Assembly: GCA_002478045.1 (NCBI GenBank)
Contig: DLLT01000012.1
Coordinates: forward strand, 1 to 50,980
DNA: 50,980 nucleotides
Direction of reading: 5' to 3'
Origin: Porphyromonadaceae bacterium UBA7555
GTDB lineage: Bacteria > Bacteroidota > Bacteroidia > Bacteroidales > Muribaculaceae
A program made the translations under genes and the position numbers. Positions 31,541 to 40,409 of this stretch are shown in pieces (positions within the stretch are counted from its first letter, which is position 1; each line of letters opens with the position of its first letter). A model generated the notes under the pieces. It was given only the letters and a program-made list of their open reading frames with translations, was not told the DNA's origin and made no database searches.

Positions 31541-33082
31541 ATGAAAAAGTTTTACTCACTGCTTGTATGTTTGACAAGCTGTTGTGCTATGGCACAAGCT
31601 CAAACCACCTTCCCGGTGGCTATCGATGAAACCAACTTCCCGGACAAATCGTTCCGCAAGGTTCTGCTCACGGCAACCTATGATCGCGACCAAGACGGTA
31701 TGCTGAGCCAAGAAGAGGCCGAACGAGTCATCGAATTGACGATGAACTACAAGTACCCGCACATCGCCAACCTCAAAGGTATCGAGTACTTCACCAACCT
31801 TCTCTCTCTATCCGTACAGAGCAACGACCTTACCGACATTGACTTGAGCAAAAACACCAAGCTGACGTATCTAAACATCAAAGGCAACAAATTCGAGACC
31901 ATAGACTTCTCTGACTGTCCGTCATTGGAAGCCATCATCTGCAACGACAATAGTAGTTTGAAAGAGGTCAAACTTGCCGGAAACCCCAACCTGCGTCGCT
32001 TCGAATGCAATAGTGTCAAGACACTTACACAACTTGATGTTTCAGCCAATGCCGAGCTGGACAGCTTGTGCTGCTACTCGGACGGCCTGACCGCCATCGA
32101 CGTCTCCAAGAACCCCAAGCTGCGCTACCTCAATTGCAGCAGCAACAAAATCACCTCACTTGACGTCACCAAGAACCCCGAGCTGAAGACACTTTACTGC
32201 GGACGCAACACCTACGAAGGCGGTGTCCTTGACCTAAGCAACAACCCCAAACTGGACGAACTGGACTGCCAGCAGGCCGGTCTGACATCTCTGGACTTTA
32301 CAGCCAATCCGGCGCTGCGTCTGCTGACCTGCTCGTTCAACAACCTCTTAACTTTGGACCTATCAAAGAACGCCGCACTGTACAAAATACTCGTATCGTA
32401 CAACAAGCAGATGACCGACCTCAAACTGGGCAACCTCCCCGAGCTGTACGACTTGCAACTGGCCGGATGCCCCATCGAAAGCATTGACTTGTCGGAAACA
32501 CCCAAACTCAACAGTCTCAACTTCAGCTTCAGTCATATGCGCCGCATCGACCTTTCCGGCACCCCGAACCTCAAGAGCCTCACTTGCGGCACCGACTCGC
32601 TGGTGGCCTTGGATCTCTCGGGCATCTCGCTGACATATTCGGGCTTACGCTACTCCAAAAGCAACCGTACAGTGACACTCACCTCGGGCAACAAATTCGA
32701 CCTATCGACCCTTGCCGAAGACGGACTTGACGTCTCGCGCGTAACGGAAGTCACAGGCGGCACACTCGATGGCAACATCCTGTCCTTCACCGGTGAAACG
32801 GTTACTTACAAATATCTCACAATGTGTAAAAACGCCAACTATTCGACACTGACCGTCAATTTGATTGCCACAAATTACGATAGTGACAGCGTCAGCGACA
32901 TTACCGCAGACACCGCTGCCGTCAGCGTAGACGGACGTACCGTCAACGCCGCCGGCCCGATAGCCGCATATAGCACCACCGGAGCACTTGTAGCATCCGG
33001 CAACGACAACCTAACACTGCCCGCCGCAGGTCTGTATATCATCAAGGTCGGAGAGCAGACCTTCAAAGTCTCGGTACGCTAA
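31541..33082 (+). CDS. Secreted leucine-rich-repeat protein with EF-hand-like loop and C-terminal sorting tail
   Basis: A 513-residue exported protein. A signal peptide (ending AMAQAQ) is followed by a perfect calcium-binding loop, DRDQDGMLSQEE (about residues 51-62), then about fourteen internalin-like repeats of the type L..LDVSKNPKLRYLNCSSN spanning about 80-390. The end (SVDGRTVNAAGPIAAYSTTG then GLYIIKVGEQTFKVSVR) is a type IX secretion-like sorting tail. It is probably a cell-surface or secreted binding protein; ligands are unknown. ATG 31541 is preferred to the upstream in-frame start at 31496 because the signal peptide begins there. Confidence 0.8.
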   Translation: MKKFYSLLVCLTSCCAMAQAQTTFPVAIDETNFPDKSFRKVLLTATYDRDQDGMLSQEEAERVIELTMNYKYPHIANLKGIEYFTNLLSLSVQSNDLTDIDLSKNTKLTYLNIKGNKFETIDFSDCPSLEAIICNDNSSLKEVKLAGNPNLRRFECNSVKTLTQLDVSANAELDSLCCYSDGLTAIDVSKNPKLRYLNCSSNKITSLDVTKNPELKTLYCGRNTYEGGVLDLSNNPKLDELDCQQAGLTSLDFTANPALRLLTCSFNNLLTLDLSKNAALYKILVSYNKQMTDLKLGNLPELYDLQLAGCPIESIDLSETPKLNSLNFSFSHMRRIDLSGTPNLKSLTCGTDSLVALDLSGISLTYSGLRYSKSNRTVTLTSGNKFDLSTLAEDGLDVSRVTEVTGGTLDGNILSFTGETVTYKYLTMCKNANYSTLTVNLIATNYDSDSVSDITADTAAVSVDGRTVNAAGPIAAYSTTGALVASGNDNLTLPAAGLYIIKVGEQTFKVSVR

Positions 33083-33131
33083 TCACGACTTCGATTATAT
33101 CGCTTAACGCGACACTGATACTCTAAAGATC

Positions 33132-33165
33132 AACGAGGGCGCTCCTATGCGGGAGTGCCCTCGTT
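33132..33165. terminator. Bidirectional terminator between convergent genes
   Basis: AACGAGGGCGCTCC (33132-33145) pairs with GGAGTGCCCTCGTT (33152-33165) at 13 of 14 positions. It separates the leucine-rich-repeat gene and the 33189 gene. Confidence 0.75.
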
Positions 33166-33188
33166 GTATATATCTGTTTCGTAAGTGA

Positions 33189-34082
33189 TTACTTCACAAA
33201 AACTTTGGAAGCTTTGTCGCCTGCAACCTTGATGTACACGCCGTGTGCGGGACGGCTCACACGTACACCCTGAAGGTTGTAGTAGACCGTCGTCACGGCT
33301 GCGTCAGCCTCAATGTCGCCGATACCGCTGCTTCGGTCCACTTTGAGCCACGAAGATTGGTTGCTGTCTAAATTATGGTAGAATGTCAGCTTGATGCTCT
33401 CTGTGATTGTAGAGCTGATGTTGTTGGCGTTGTATTTCAGTTCGAGAGTCTGACCGGCCTCGATAGACTTGTTGTCGTATACACCGTAATTGACTGCGCT
33501 CCAGTCGGCAGTTGCGATCTTGAAAGCGCCTACCAGTCCTTCGGGCAAAGTCAATTCGTAAACATTTTCGCCGGAAGGATTTTTCTCGACAAAGTTGAAC
33601 TTGTAGGCATCTTTTGCTGTCCAGCCGGTAGCCTCGCCGAGTACATAGATATCAAAGATGTCGGTATATGTGCCTTCGCCTTGCAACTCAAGGGTCTTAG
33701 CTTCCATATTTACAACCAGTTTGAAGTCGCCGGTAGCGGGCACCTCCATATTTCCGCACTTGCCGGCCGTCCAAGTCACGGCAGTGTTCAGCGGAAGTGT
33801 ATATTTGGTGTTGTCATCGGCCATGCCGAATGCGGAGGCGTTGAAAGTAGTCCAATCACCTTTGGCTGTGGACAACTTGAAGGTTTGACCCTGCTTGGCG
33901 CCGGTCATATCGTAAGTGTATACGCCGTCGGCATAGGTGAGTTCGGTTGCCTCTTCGGGGGTCCAAGTAGCGGTCAGTCCGGGCACGTTGCCGGTGATAT
34001 AAACCGGATCCTGTGCCGAAGCAGTGGCGACAGCAGCGGATACAAAAGCTGCCATCGCTAAAATGCGGTAACTGTGTTTCAT
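33189..34082 (-). CDS. Secreted SusE/SusF-like two-module protein (paralogue of the 4882 gene)
   Basis: A 297-residue exported protein with the same length and layout as the product of 4882-5775: signal peptide ending near ATASAQ, module one with TYADGVYTYDMTGAKQGQTF and KLSTAKGDWTTFNAS, module two with DIYVLGEATGWTAKDAYKF and GAFKIATADWSAVNYG, and the tail YYNLQGVRVSRPAHGVYIKV. Identity to the other copy looks well above one half. Glycan binding is inferred. It stands alone on the minus strand. No perfect -7 element was found upstream; a one-mismatch TAAATTTA is present. Confidence 0.7.
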   Translation of the reverse strand: MKHSYRILAMAAFVSAAVATASAQDPVYITGNVPGLTATWTPEEATELTYADGVYTYDMTGAKQGQTFKLSTAKGDWTTFNASAFGMADDNTKYTLPLNTAVTWTAGKCGNMEVPATGDFKLVVNMEAKTLELQGEGTYTDIFDIYVLGEATGWTAKDAYKFNFVEKNPSGENVYELTLPEGLVGAFKIATADWSAVNYGVYDNKSIEAGQTLELKYNANNISSTITESIKLTFYHNLDSNQSSWLKVDRSSGIGDIEADAAVTTVYYNLQGVRVSRPAHGVYIKVAGDKASKVFVK

Positions 34083-34307
34083 AAAATCAGTAAGTAAATA
34101 AGAAAGTTGTATGATATAAATTTAGTCTAAGTCCTTGCGGACTTTTTCGGCCGTAAAATTACACAATATTTTTTTATTCAACCGCATTTACACTAACATT
34201 TCTCCGAAAATCACGTATTTGTCTACTGAATATAGGCAAAACGGTCATCTTTACGCGACTTTCTTCCGGAGAAGTACGCTCCTCAGCAACATTAGCGATC
34301 CGACTGT

Positions 34308-34646
34308 TCAGCGGCTTTCGAGGTGGGACGTGGCCCAGCGAACGAGGTCGTCCAATATCGGGGTCAGGCTGTCGCCCTTGCCTGTCATAGAGTACTCGAC
34401 TTTTGGCGGCACCGACGGATACAGCTTGCGATTTACAAGTCCGTCTTTTTCAAGTGTCTTAAGGGTCGAACTCAATACCTTGGGTGAGATGTCCGGAAGA
34501 GCGCGGATGATTTCGTTAAACCGCAGGCAGCGATATTTACCCAACATCAGCAGTACGAGCAGCCCCCATTTTGTACTGAAATGCGAAATCAAATTTCGCA
34601 CTGGGCAGCGCTCAATGTCGGAAAAATTTTTCAGGAGTTCTTGCAT
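34308..34646 (-). CDS. HxlR-family winged-helix transcriptional regulator
   Basis: A 112-residue MarR-like winged helix of the HxlR type: CPVRNLISHFSTKWGLLVLL, then FNEIIRALPDISPKVLSSTL and KTLEKDGLVNRKLYPSVPPK. The single N-terminal cysteine in the CPV motif is the redox- or aldehyde-sensing position in the family. The start at 34646 is chosen over 34670 because a near-consensus -7 element (34680-34687) makes the longer form unlikely. Divergent from the cupin gene, whose promoter holds a perfect inverted repeat that this protein may bind. Confidence 0.88.
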   Translation of the reverse strand: MQELLKNFSDIERCPVRNLISHFSTKWGLLVLLMLGKYRCLRFNEIIRALPDISPKVLSSTLKTLEKDGLVNRKLYPSVPPKVEYSMTGKGDSLTPILDDLVRWATSHLESR

Positions 34647-34710
34647 TTTTTTCGCTCTGATTTTCAGCATTAGTTACCGCAAAGTAATCGGATACCTTTT
34701 GCGTAACCTC

Positions 34711-34741
34711 TTGACTGTAATGTTTTTTGTGTATAACTTTG
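34711..34741 (+). promoter_or_regulatory. Consensus promoter of the cupin gene
   Basis: TTG (34711-34713), 20 bp, TAACTTTG (34734-34741). The putative operator begins at the next base. Confidence 0.75.
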
Positions 34742-34760
34742 CGCTATCAAAACGATAGCG
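34742..34760. promoter_or_regulatory. Inverted repeat, probable operator of the HxlR regulator
   Basis: CGCTATC (34742-34748) and GATAGCG (34754-34760) are a perfect 7-bp dyad around AAAAC, directly downstream of the -7 element where a bound repressor would block initiation. Confidence 0.6.
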
Positions 34761-34804
34761 AATTACAAATACAAAGTTAATATATAACAATCAAAATAAC
34801 AACT

Positions 34805-35218
34805 ATGAGCGAATTAAAGTTACTCAACGAAAGCAAAAAGTATTCACACGGCACGGTCGGCAACCTCACACACTTCGAAGGCAAAGTGTTTGTCAAAGAC
34901 GTCCTTAAAGAAACTTCGTGCGAAATCTCCTTCGGGTCTCTGGCTCCGGGTCAAGCCGTACCTTTCTTCCATAGCCATAAAGCCAACGAAGAAAACTATA
35001 TCATTCTCTCCGGCAAAGGTGCGTTTCAGGTCAACGATGATGTCTTTGGCATCGCGGAAGGAAGCATCGTGCGCGTTGCCACCGATTGCGACCGCAACAT
35101 CAAGAATACCGATGAGCACGCCCCTCTCGTCTACATCTGCATACAAGCCAAAGAGGGCAGCCTCGGCGGATACACCATGACCGATGCCGTTATCACCGAA
35201 AGGGAGAGCCGGCTCTAA
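34805..35218 (+). CDS. Cupin-domain protein
   Basis: A 137-residue single cupin. The first cupin motif is HSHKANEENYIILSGKGAF and the second is around GSIVRVATDCDRNIKN. The first motif has its two histidines and glutamate for metal binding; the histidine of the second motif is replaced. It is divergent from an HxlR regulator, a pairing common for small stress- or electrophile-induced enzymes. The substrate is unknown. The length is typical of small stand-alone cupins. Confidence 0.85.
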   Translation: MSELKLLNESKKYSHGTVGNLTHFEGKVFVKDVLKETSCEISFGSLAPGQAVPFFHSHKANEENYIILSGKGAFQVNDDVFGIAEGSIVRVATDCDRNIKNTDEHAPLVYICIQAKEGSLGGYTMTDAVITERESRL

Positions 35219-35382
35219 GCCGTTAGGCACACAACCGACCCGAAGCACGGTATATTAAGCCGAACAATCGACAGTAAAGTAGACCTCTACACACTCGCCC
35301 CCGAAAGTCGTAAATGCGTAACTTTCGGGGGCGAGCCGCTGTTTCCATTAATTGCATTTTTAAATGGCCAAGTGGCGCTCGT

Positions 35383-35414
35383 TTTGTCGTTTAGGGAAAA
35401 TATGACTAAATTTG
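35383..35414 (+). promoter_or_regulatory. Consensus promoter of yicC-gmk-nadD
   Basis: TTTG (35383-35386), 20 bp, TAAATTTG (35407-35414). It supports translation from ATG 35491. Confidence 0.75.
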
Positions 35415-35490
35415 CGATGTCGCAGCAGTTCGGGACATACAGACAACCACACTGCCGCGCATGTACGTACAATATAAAATACTAATACAC

Positions 35491-36369
35491 ATGCTATTAT
35501 CCATGACCGGCTTTGGCAAAGCCACCGTAGTCATCCCCGGACGGACTATTACCGCCGAAGTAAAATCACTCAACTCGAAACAATTTGATCTCAGCACCCG
35601 TATTCCATCATCACTGCGCACCTATGAGATAGATATGCGCAACATTCTGGCCTCCAAGCTGCAACGTGGCAAGGCCGATTTTGCCGTCACCGTCGAAAAT
35701 ACGGCAGCGGCGGTATCGTGCCACCTCAACGTGGACAATTTGGCTGCATATCGTACACAAGTATCCGAAGCAGCAGCAGCCCTTGGCATACCCGAACCCG
35801 AAGACTGGTACAGCGTACTGCTGCGCTTCCCCGATGTGATGCAGACCAATGAGGAGGAAAGCGTAGATAACGAAACTCTGGCCCAAGCACTTAGCGAAGT
35901 CACCTCCCAAGCTGCCGAAGCACTGATGGACTACCGCCGAGCCGAAGGACGAAAATTGGAGGAATTCTTTGCCGTACGCATACAGCGTATTTCCGAGCTT
36001 CTGGCACAAACTCCCCAATACGAATCCGAGCGCATACAGCGCATACGCACGCGTCTGGCCGAGGCTCTTCAAAGCATTCCAGTCATCGAGTACGACAAAG
36101 GGCGTCTGGAGCAGGAAATGATTTTCTATATCGAAAAACTTGATGTCAACGAGGAGCGCCAACGCCTCACCCAGCACCTCGCATACTTTATGGAGACAAT
36201 GGAGCAAGAACCCGGACAAGGCAAAAAACTCGGATTTATCGCTCAGGAAATGGGTCGCGAAATCAATACTCTCGGATCCAAGTCCAACCATGCCGAAATG
36301 CAGCGCATAGTCGTAATGATGAAAGACCTGCTCGAACAAATCAAGGAGCAGGTGCTCAACGTAATGTAA
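35491..36369 (+). CDS. yicC: YicC-family endoribonuclease-like protein
   Basis: A 292-residue protein with the family opening MLLSMTGFGKATVVIPGRTI then TAEVKSLNSKQFDLSTRIPS and the closing IAQEMGREINTLGSKSNHAE. YicC-family proteins are reported as endoribonucleases. The start at 35491 gives the conserved MTGFG at residue 5. It lies 20 bp before gmk, a linkage kept across many phyla, and is the first gene of a five-gene plus-strand run. Confidence 0.93.
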   Translation: MLLSMTGFGKATVVIPGRTITAEVKSLNSKQFDLSTRIPSSLRTYEIDMRNILASKLQRGKADFAVTVENTAAAVSCHLNVDNLAAYRTQVSEAAAALGIPEPEDWYSVLLRFPDVMQTNEEESVDNETLAQALSEVTSQAAEALMDYRRAEGRKLEEFFAVRIQRISELLAQTPQYESERIQRIRTRLAEALQSIPVIEYDKGRLEQEMIFYIEKLDVNEERQRLTQHLAYFMETMEQEPGQGKKLGFIAQEMGREINTLGSKSNHAEMQRIVVMMKDLLEQIKEQVLNVM

Positions 36370-36389
36370 CACCCACCATATCATCCATC

Positions 36390-36962
36390 ATGAAACAAGG
36401 CAAAATCATCGTCATCAGTGCCCCCAGCGGCTGCGGCAAGTCCACCATCATCAATGCCATACTCGATGCGGGCGATATAGATATGCGCTTCAGTGTCAGC
36501 GCCACCAACCGTGCACCTCGTGCCGGCGAAGTGGACGGCGTACACTATCACTTCCTGTCCACCGACGAATTTCAGAACGCCATAGCCGAAAACCGCTTTA
36601 TCGAATGGGAAGAAGTATACCCCGGACGATACTACGGCACCCTGACTTCGGAAGTCGAAAACGCCATAAATTCCGGAGACAACATCATACTCGATATAGA
36701 CATCAAAGGCGCCCTCAACGTCAAGCGGCACTTCGGCGACCGTGCCCTGACCATTTTCATCCTGCCGCCGAATATAGACACTCTGCGCCGCCGTCTCGAA
36801 GCTCGCGGCACCGATGACCCCGAAGCCATCAACCAGCGTGTATACAAGGCCGAGTACGAAATTTCGTTTGCCGACAAATGCGACATCCGCATCACCAACG
36901 ATGACCTTGACACAGCCGTGGCCGAAACACGTCAGGCTATAAAAACCTTTCTTGACGACTGA
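36390..36962 (+). CDS. gmk: Guanylate kinase
   Basis: A 190-residue enzyme that phosphorylates GMP to GDP. The P-loop is SAPSGCGKSTI (about residues 9-19), the GMP-binding region is TNRAPRAGEVDGVHYHFLST, and YYGTL and ILDIDIKGALNVK follow in order. Normal length. Between yicC and nadD. Confidence 0.96.
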   Translation: MKQGKIIVISAPSGCGKSTIINAILDAGDIDMRFSVSATNRAPRAGEVDGVHYHFLSTDEFQNAIAENRFIEWEEVYPGRYYGTLTSEVENAINSGDNIILDIDIKGALNVKRHFGDRALTIFILPPNIDTLRRRLEARGTDDPEAINQRVYKAEYEISFADKCDIRITNDDLDTAVAETRQAIKTFLDD

Positions 36963-37029
36963 CTTCCGTCCTTCAGCCCGGCTCAAAGCAATAAAAAACA
37001 GAATCGCGTACCATCCGACACTCTAACAC

Positions 37030-37614
37030 ATGAGAGAAACTATCGGTATACTCGGCGGAACATTCAACCCCGTACACATAGGGCATATTGCATTGGCTTC
37101 ATATATGGTTCAATGGAAATACGTGGACCGCGTATGGCTGGTACTGTCGCCGCTCAATCCCCTGAAACAGGGTACGGACATACTGCCTGATGCACTGCGC
37201 ATGGAGATGCTCCAAAAAGCTGCACGCGACATCGACGGTGTCGAGCCTTGCGACATCGAACTGTCTATGCCTCGCCCTTCTTATACCATAGACACGCTAC
37301 GCAAACTGGCTGCCACATATACGGACAAGGATTTCAAACTAATTATAGGCAGCGACAATTGGCTTATCTTTGACCGGTGGCGCTACTATGACAAAATACT
37401 CGCCGAATTCGGCGTCCTGGTATACCCGCGCCCGGGCTACGAAGTCACCGAAGATACTAAGTGCGAGCGTATGCGTCCGGTACATGCACCCATAATTGAA
37501 ATATCGAGCACTATGATACGCCATGGCATTGCCGATGGACGCGATATGCGTGCCTTCGTGCCCAAAGACACCTACGAGTACATCACCCGAAACAACCTCT
37601 ACAAAAACAGATAA
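37030..37614 (+). CDS. nadD: Nicotinate-nucleotide adenylyltransferase
   Basis: A 194-residue enzyme of NAD synthesis that joins nicotinate mononucleotide and ATP. GILGGTFNPVHIGHIALASY holds the HxGH nucleotidyltransferase motif (HIGH), IIGSDNWLIFDRW is the central signature, and EISSTMIR is the ISSTxxR motif. Its stop codon overlaps the next start by one base (TAATG), so translation is coupled to the DUF5063 gene. Confidence 0.96.
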   Translation: MRETIGILGGTFNPVHIGHIALASYMVQWKYVDRVWLVLSPLNPLKQGTDILPDALRMEMLQKAARDIDGVEPCDIELSMPRPSYTIDTLRKLAATYTDKDFKLIIGSDNWLIFDRWRYYDKILAEFGVLVYPRPGYEVTEDTKCERMRPVHAPIIEISSTMIRHGIADGRDMRAFVPKDTYEYITRNNLYKNR

Positions 37615-38138
37615 TGTCAATTTCCAATAATACATTAGCCGTAATGGCTCTGTGCAACGAATACTGCCGGGCCATTCAATCCGTAGCCTCGGGCGAAGTC
37701 ACCGGCGATGATGATACCTCGGCACGCGATGCCTTCGTAGGGACAATGCTACGACTGCTGCCGCGATTATACATCGCAGCCAACGACATTCCCGAAAGTA
37801 TCGATGACACCGATGCATACATTACCGATGCGCTCGATGAGGATACTTACAACACCCTGCGATGCGCCATCGAAGAATTGTTAGGTGCCGATGACACCTA
37901 TCTCGAAGTATTCCATCAAGATATGAAGTACTCCGATACACCCATCGCCGCCAGTATCGCCGAAGGTCTCTGCGATATATTCCAAAGCACTTACAACTAC
38001 TTGCAGACCGTTCGCGCCGATGCCACAGATCATGTAGTCAATGCAGCCACCGAAGCCCTGCGTGCCGACTTCATCCAATACTGGAGCGGCATACTGTGCA
38101 ACGTACTACGTGCTCTCAATGCCCTGCGTGCCAATTGA
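37614..38138 (+). CDS. DUF5063-family protein
   Basis: A 174-residue acidic helical protein (NTLAVMALCNEYCRAIQSVA, MLRLLPRLYIAANDIPE, and EVFHQDMKYSDTPIAASIAE then GLCDIFQSTYNYL). I recognise it as the DUF5063 family found in Bacteroidetes and elsewhere. It has no signal peptide or membrane segment. Its start overlaps the nadD stop. Its function is unknown; the coupling to nadD is the only clue. Confidence 0.7.
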   Translation: MSISNNTLAVMALCNEYCRAIQSVASGEVTGDDDTSARDAFVGTMLRLLPRLYIAANDIPESIDDTDAYITDALDEDTYNTLRCAIEELLGADDTYLEVFHQDMKYSDTPIAASIAEGLCDIFQSTYNYLQTVRADATDHVVNAATEALRADFIQYWSGILCNVLRALNALRAN

Positions 38139-38225
38139 TAAGTAAAAAACATCAACGACACACAGCACACCCACCGATAACATCTAAAATAATATACTTC
38201 TAACCCAAAAACATAAATCTCCGCT

Positions 38226-39527
38226 ATGCTGTCACTCAAAGAATTTCTTGATGCTTCAGTGGTCAATTTCTGGACCATCGACACTATATGCCACCAGTTG
38301 TATCACGTCGGCTTCCAATTTTTGGATGCACGTCGGCAATGGAATCTCGTCCCGGGCGGCAAATACTATACGCTGCAAAACGGCACCGCCGTCATGGCCT
38401 TTATAGTGCCTGACAACAGCGACAAGACAATCCATGCCCCCGACCGCTTCCATATCATCAGTGCCCACAGCGACTCCCCCGGATTTCGTGTCAAGCCCAA
38501 ATGTGAAATGCTCGGCGAAGGACGAATGCTACGCCTCAATACCGAAGTATATGGCGGCCCGATATTGTACACCTGGTTTGACCGCCCGTTATCACTGGCC
38601 GGACGCGTAATACTGCGCGGCGATGATGCCATGCATCCCGTCACACGTCTGGTGCGCTTCGACCGCCCCATGCTCACCATACCGCACCTGGCAATACACT
38701 TCAATCGCGCCGTCAACGAAGGCAACCCCCTGTCACGCCAACGCGATATGCTCCCCGTGGTGGGTACGCTTCCCGAAAACGAAAAGCCCGAAGGATGGCT
38801 GTGCCGACAGATAGCAGCCGAACTCGAAGTCAAAGCCGAGGACATCCTCGATTATGATATATCGCTGTACGACACCACTAAGGCATGCACCGTAGGTGCC
38901 TACGAAGACTATATCACCTCGGGACGCATAGACGATCTGAGTATGGTACACGCCGCCACCACCGCTATCGCCGAAGCACAACCGTCCACCGACGGCACCC
39001 TCAAGGTCATGGCCATATTCGACAACGAAGAAACCGGATCGGGCACCAAGCAAGGAGCCGGATCGCCCATACTTGACTACGTGCTGCGTCGCGTATATGC
39101 AGCTGCCGGAGCTGACGAAGAAAAATACCTGCGTAGCGTGGCCGATTCCTTTATGGTAAGCGCCGACAACGCCCACGGCGCACATCCAAACTATATGGAT
39201 AAATACGACCCCACCAATCATCCATTGCTCGGTGGAGGCCCTGTCATCAAAATCAACGCCAATTGCAAGTACATGACCGATGCAGAAAGCGCTGCCGTAT
39301 TTGCCTCAATATGCAAGGATGCCGGAGTGCCCGTACAATATTTCGTCAACCATAGCGACGTTGCCGGAGGCTCTACATTGGGCAATATTCTCACCTCCCA
39401 AATACCGCTGCGCGGTGTCGATATGGGTGCCGCCGTCTGGGCTATGCACTCGGTACGCGAGACCGCCTCACTTCGCGACCACGAAATGATCATCCGTGCC
39501 TTCAAGGCCTTCTACGCCCAAAAATAA
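38226..39527 (+). CDS. M18-family aspartyl/leucyl aminopeptidase
   Basis: A 433-residue zinc aminopeptidase. Motifs in order are HIISAHSDSPGFRVKP (metal-binding histidine and aspartate), FDNEETGSGTKQGAGSP (catalytic and metal-binding glutamates), DNAHGAHPNYMDKYDPTNHP, and VNHSDVAGGSTLGNI near the end. These match the M18 (DAP/ApeB) family, which works as a large cytosolic oligomer removing acidic or neutral N-terminal residues. Normal length. A strong terminator at 39541-39576 closes this gene run. Confidence 0.93.
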   Translation: MLSLKEFLDASVVNFWTIDTICHQLYHVGFQFLDARRQWNLVPGGKYYTLQNGTAVMAFIVPDNSDKTIHAPDRFHIISAHSDSPGFRVKPKCEMLGEGRMLRLNTEVYGGPILYTWFDRPLSLAGRVILRGDDAMHPVTRLVRFDRPMLTIPHLAIHFNRAVNEGNPLSRQRDMLPVVGTLPENEKPEGWLCRQIAAELEVKAEDILDYDISLYDTTKACTVGAYEDYITSGRIDDLSMVHAATTAIAEAQPSTDGTLKVMAIFDNEETGSGTKQGAGSPILDYVLRRVYAAAGADEEKYLRSVADSFMVSADNAHGAHPNYMDKYDPTNHPLLGGGPVIKINANCKYMTDAESAAVFASICKDAGVPVQYFVNHSDVAGGSTLGNILTSQIPLRGVDMGAAVWAMHSVRETASLRDHEMIIRAFKAFYAQK

Positions 39528-39540
39528 ACCAGATAGATAA

Positions 39541-39576
39541 GATAAGGAGCGGATCTTCTGCTCCTTATCTTTTTTA
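39541..39576 (+). terminator. Intrinsic terminator after the M18 gene
   Basis: GATAAGGAGC (39541-39550) pairs with GCTCCTTATC (39560-39569), followed by seven Ts. Confidence 0.9.
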
Positions 39577-39623
39577 TATACTATTAATCTTAATAAAACA
39601 TACCCAAACAAATACTCTCATTT

Positions 39624-40409
39624 ATGAAAATAATAAAGACAATCACAGTCTTATGCGCCTTATGCGCTTCATTGACCGCATACGCACAAGACACACCGGC
39701 CTACCAATGGCCCGATTCGATATACGCCTGTGTAGCCAATGCCGATTACCTTACCAAAGAGGAAAAACAGGTGATTATAGAAATAAACAAAGCACGCACC
39801 TATCCGGTGCAATATGCCTTGGAAGTTCTTATACCTTATATGCATAGCATCAATTATGACAATGTATATACCAACAGCCAAGGATACCTTATACGTACCC
39901 AAGAAGGTCAAGGAGCCGTAGACGAAGCCATTAACGCAATGCACCTTCAAAAACCTATGCCTATGCTGCATCCGCAGAAGTACCTCGCGCTGGCCGCCTC
40001 AGACCTATGCAACGATCTCGGGCCAAAAGGTATGACCGGACATATAGGTACAGACGGAAGCTCGATGAAACAACGCATAGCAAAATACAACCCCGATGTA
40101 CAAAATGCCGGATGCAGCGAAATATCTTCGTACGGCGAAATGACACCCGTAGAAATGGTAAGGTCGCTGATAGTGGACGATGGCGTACAATCTCGCGATA
40201 ACCGCAAAATGCTCTTTGGAAAATTCTCCTCAATCGGTATCGCCATAGGCATACATACCAAGTACAATAAAATGTATGTTTTGGTATTTCAAAACCCAAT
40301 CACCGGAGACAAACGAGACAAACATATAAACGTAATAACCCCAAAAAAAATAAAGCCAGACTCGGACTTTACAGCATGGGCAGACTCAATATACTCGGCA
40401 AATAAATAG
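39624..40409 (+). CDS. Secreted CAP (SCP/PR1)-domain protein
   Basis: A 261-residue exported protein with a signal peptide (ending TAYAQ). Residues about 45-235 carry the CAP layout: EINKARTYPVQYALEVLIPY, then AASDLCNDLGPKGMTGHIGT with DGSSMKQRI, then AGCSEISSYGE and FSSIGIAIGIHTKYNKMYVL. The HIGTDG and SEISSYGE segments hold the His/Glu pairs of the CAP cavity. Bacterial CAP proteins are secreted and their function is mostly unknown. It is followed by an unusual AT-rich gap. Confidence 0.82.
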   Translation: MKIIKTITVLCALCASLTAYAQDTPAYQWPDSIYACVANADYLTKEEKQVIIEINKARTYPVQYALEVLIPYMHSINYDNVYTNSQGYLIRTQEGQGAVDEAINAMHLQKPMPMLHPQKYLALAASDLCNDLGPKGMTGHIGTDGSSMKQRIAKYNPDVQNAGCSEISSYGEMTPVEMVRSLIVDDGVQSRDNRKMLFGKFSSIGIAIGIHTKYNKMYVLVFQNPITGDKRDKHINVITPKKIKPDSDFTAWADSIYSANK

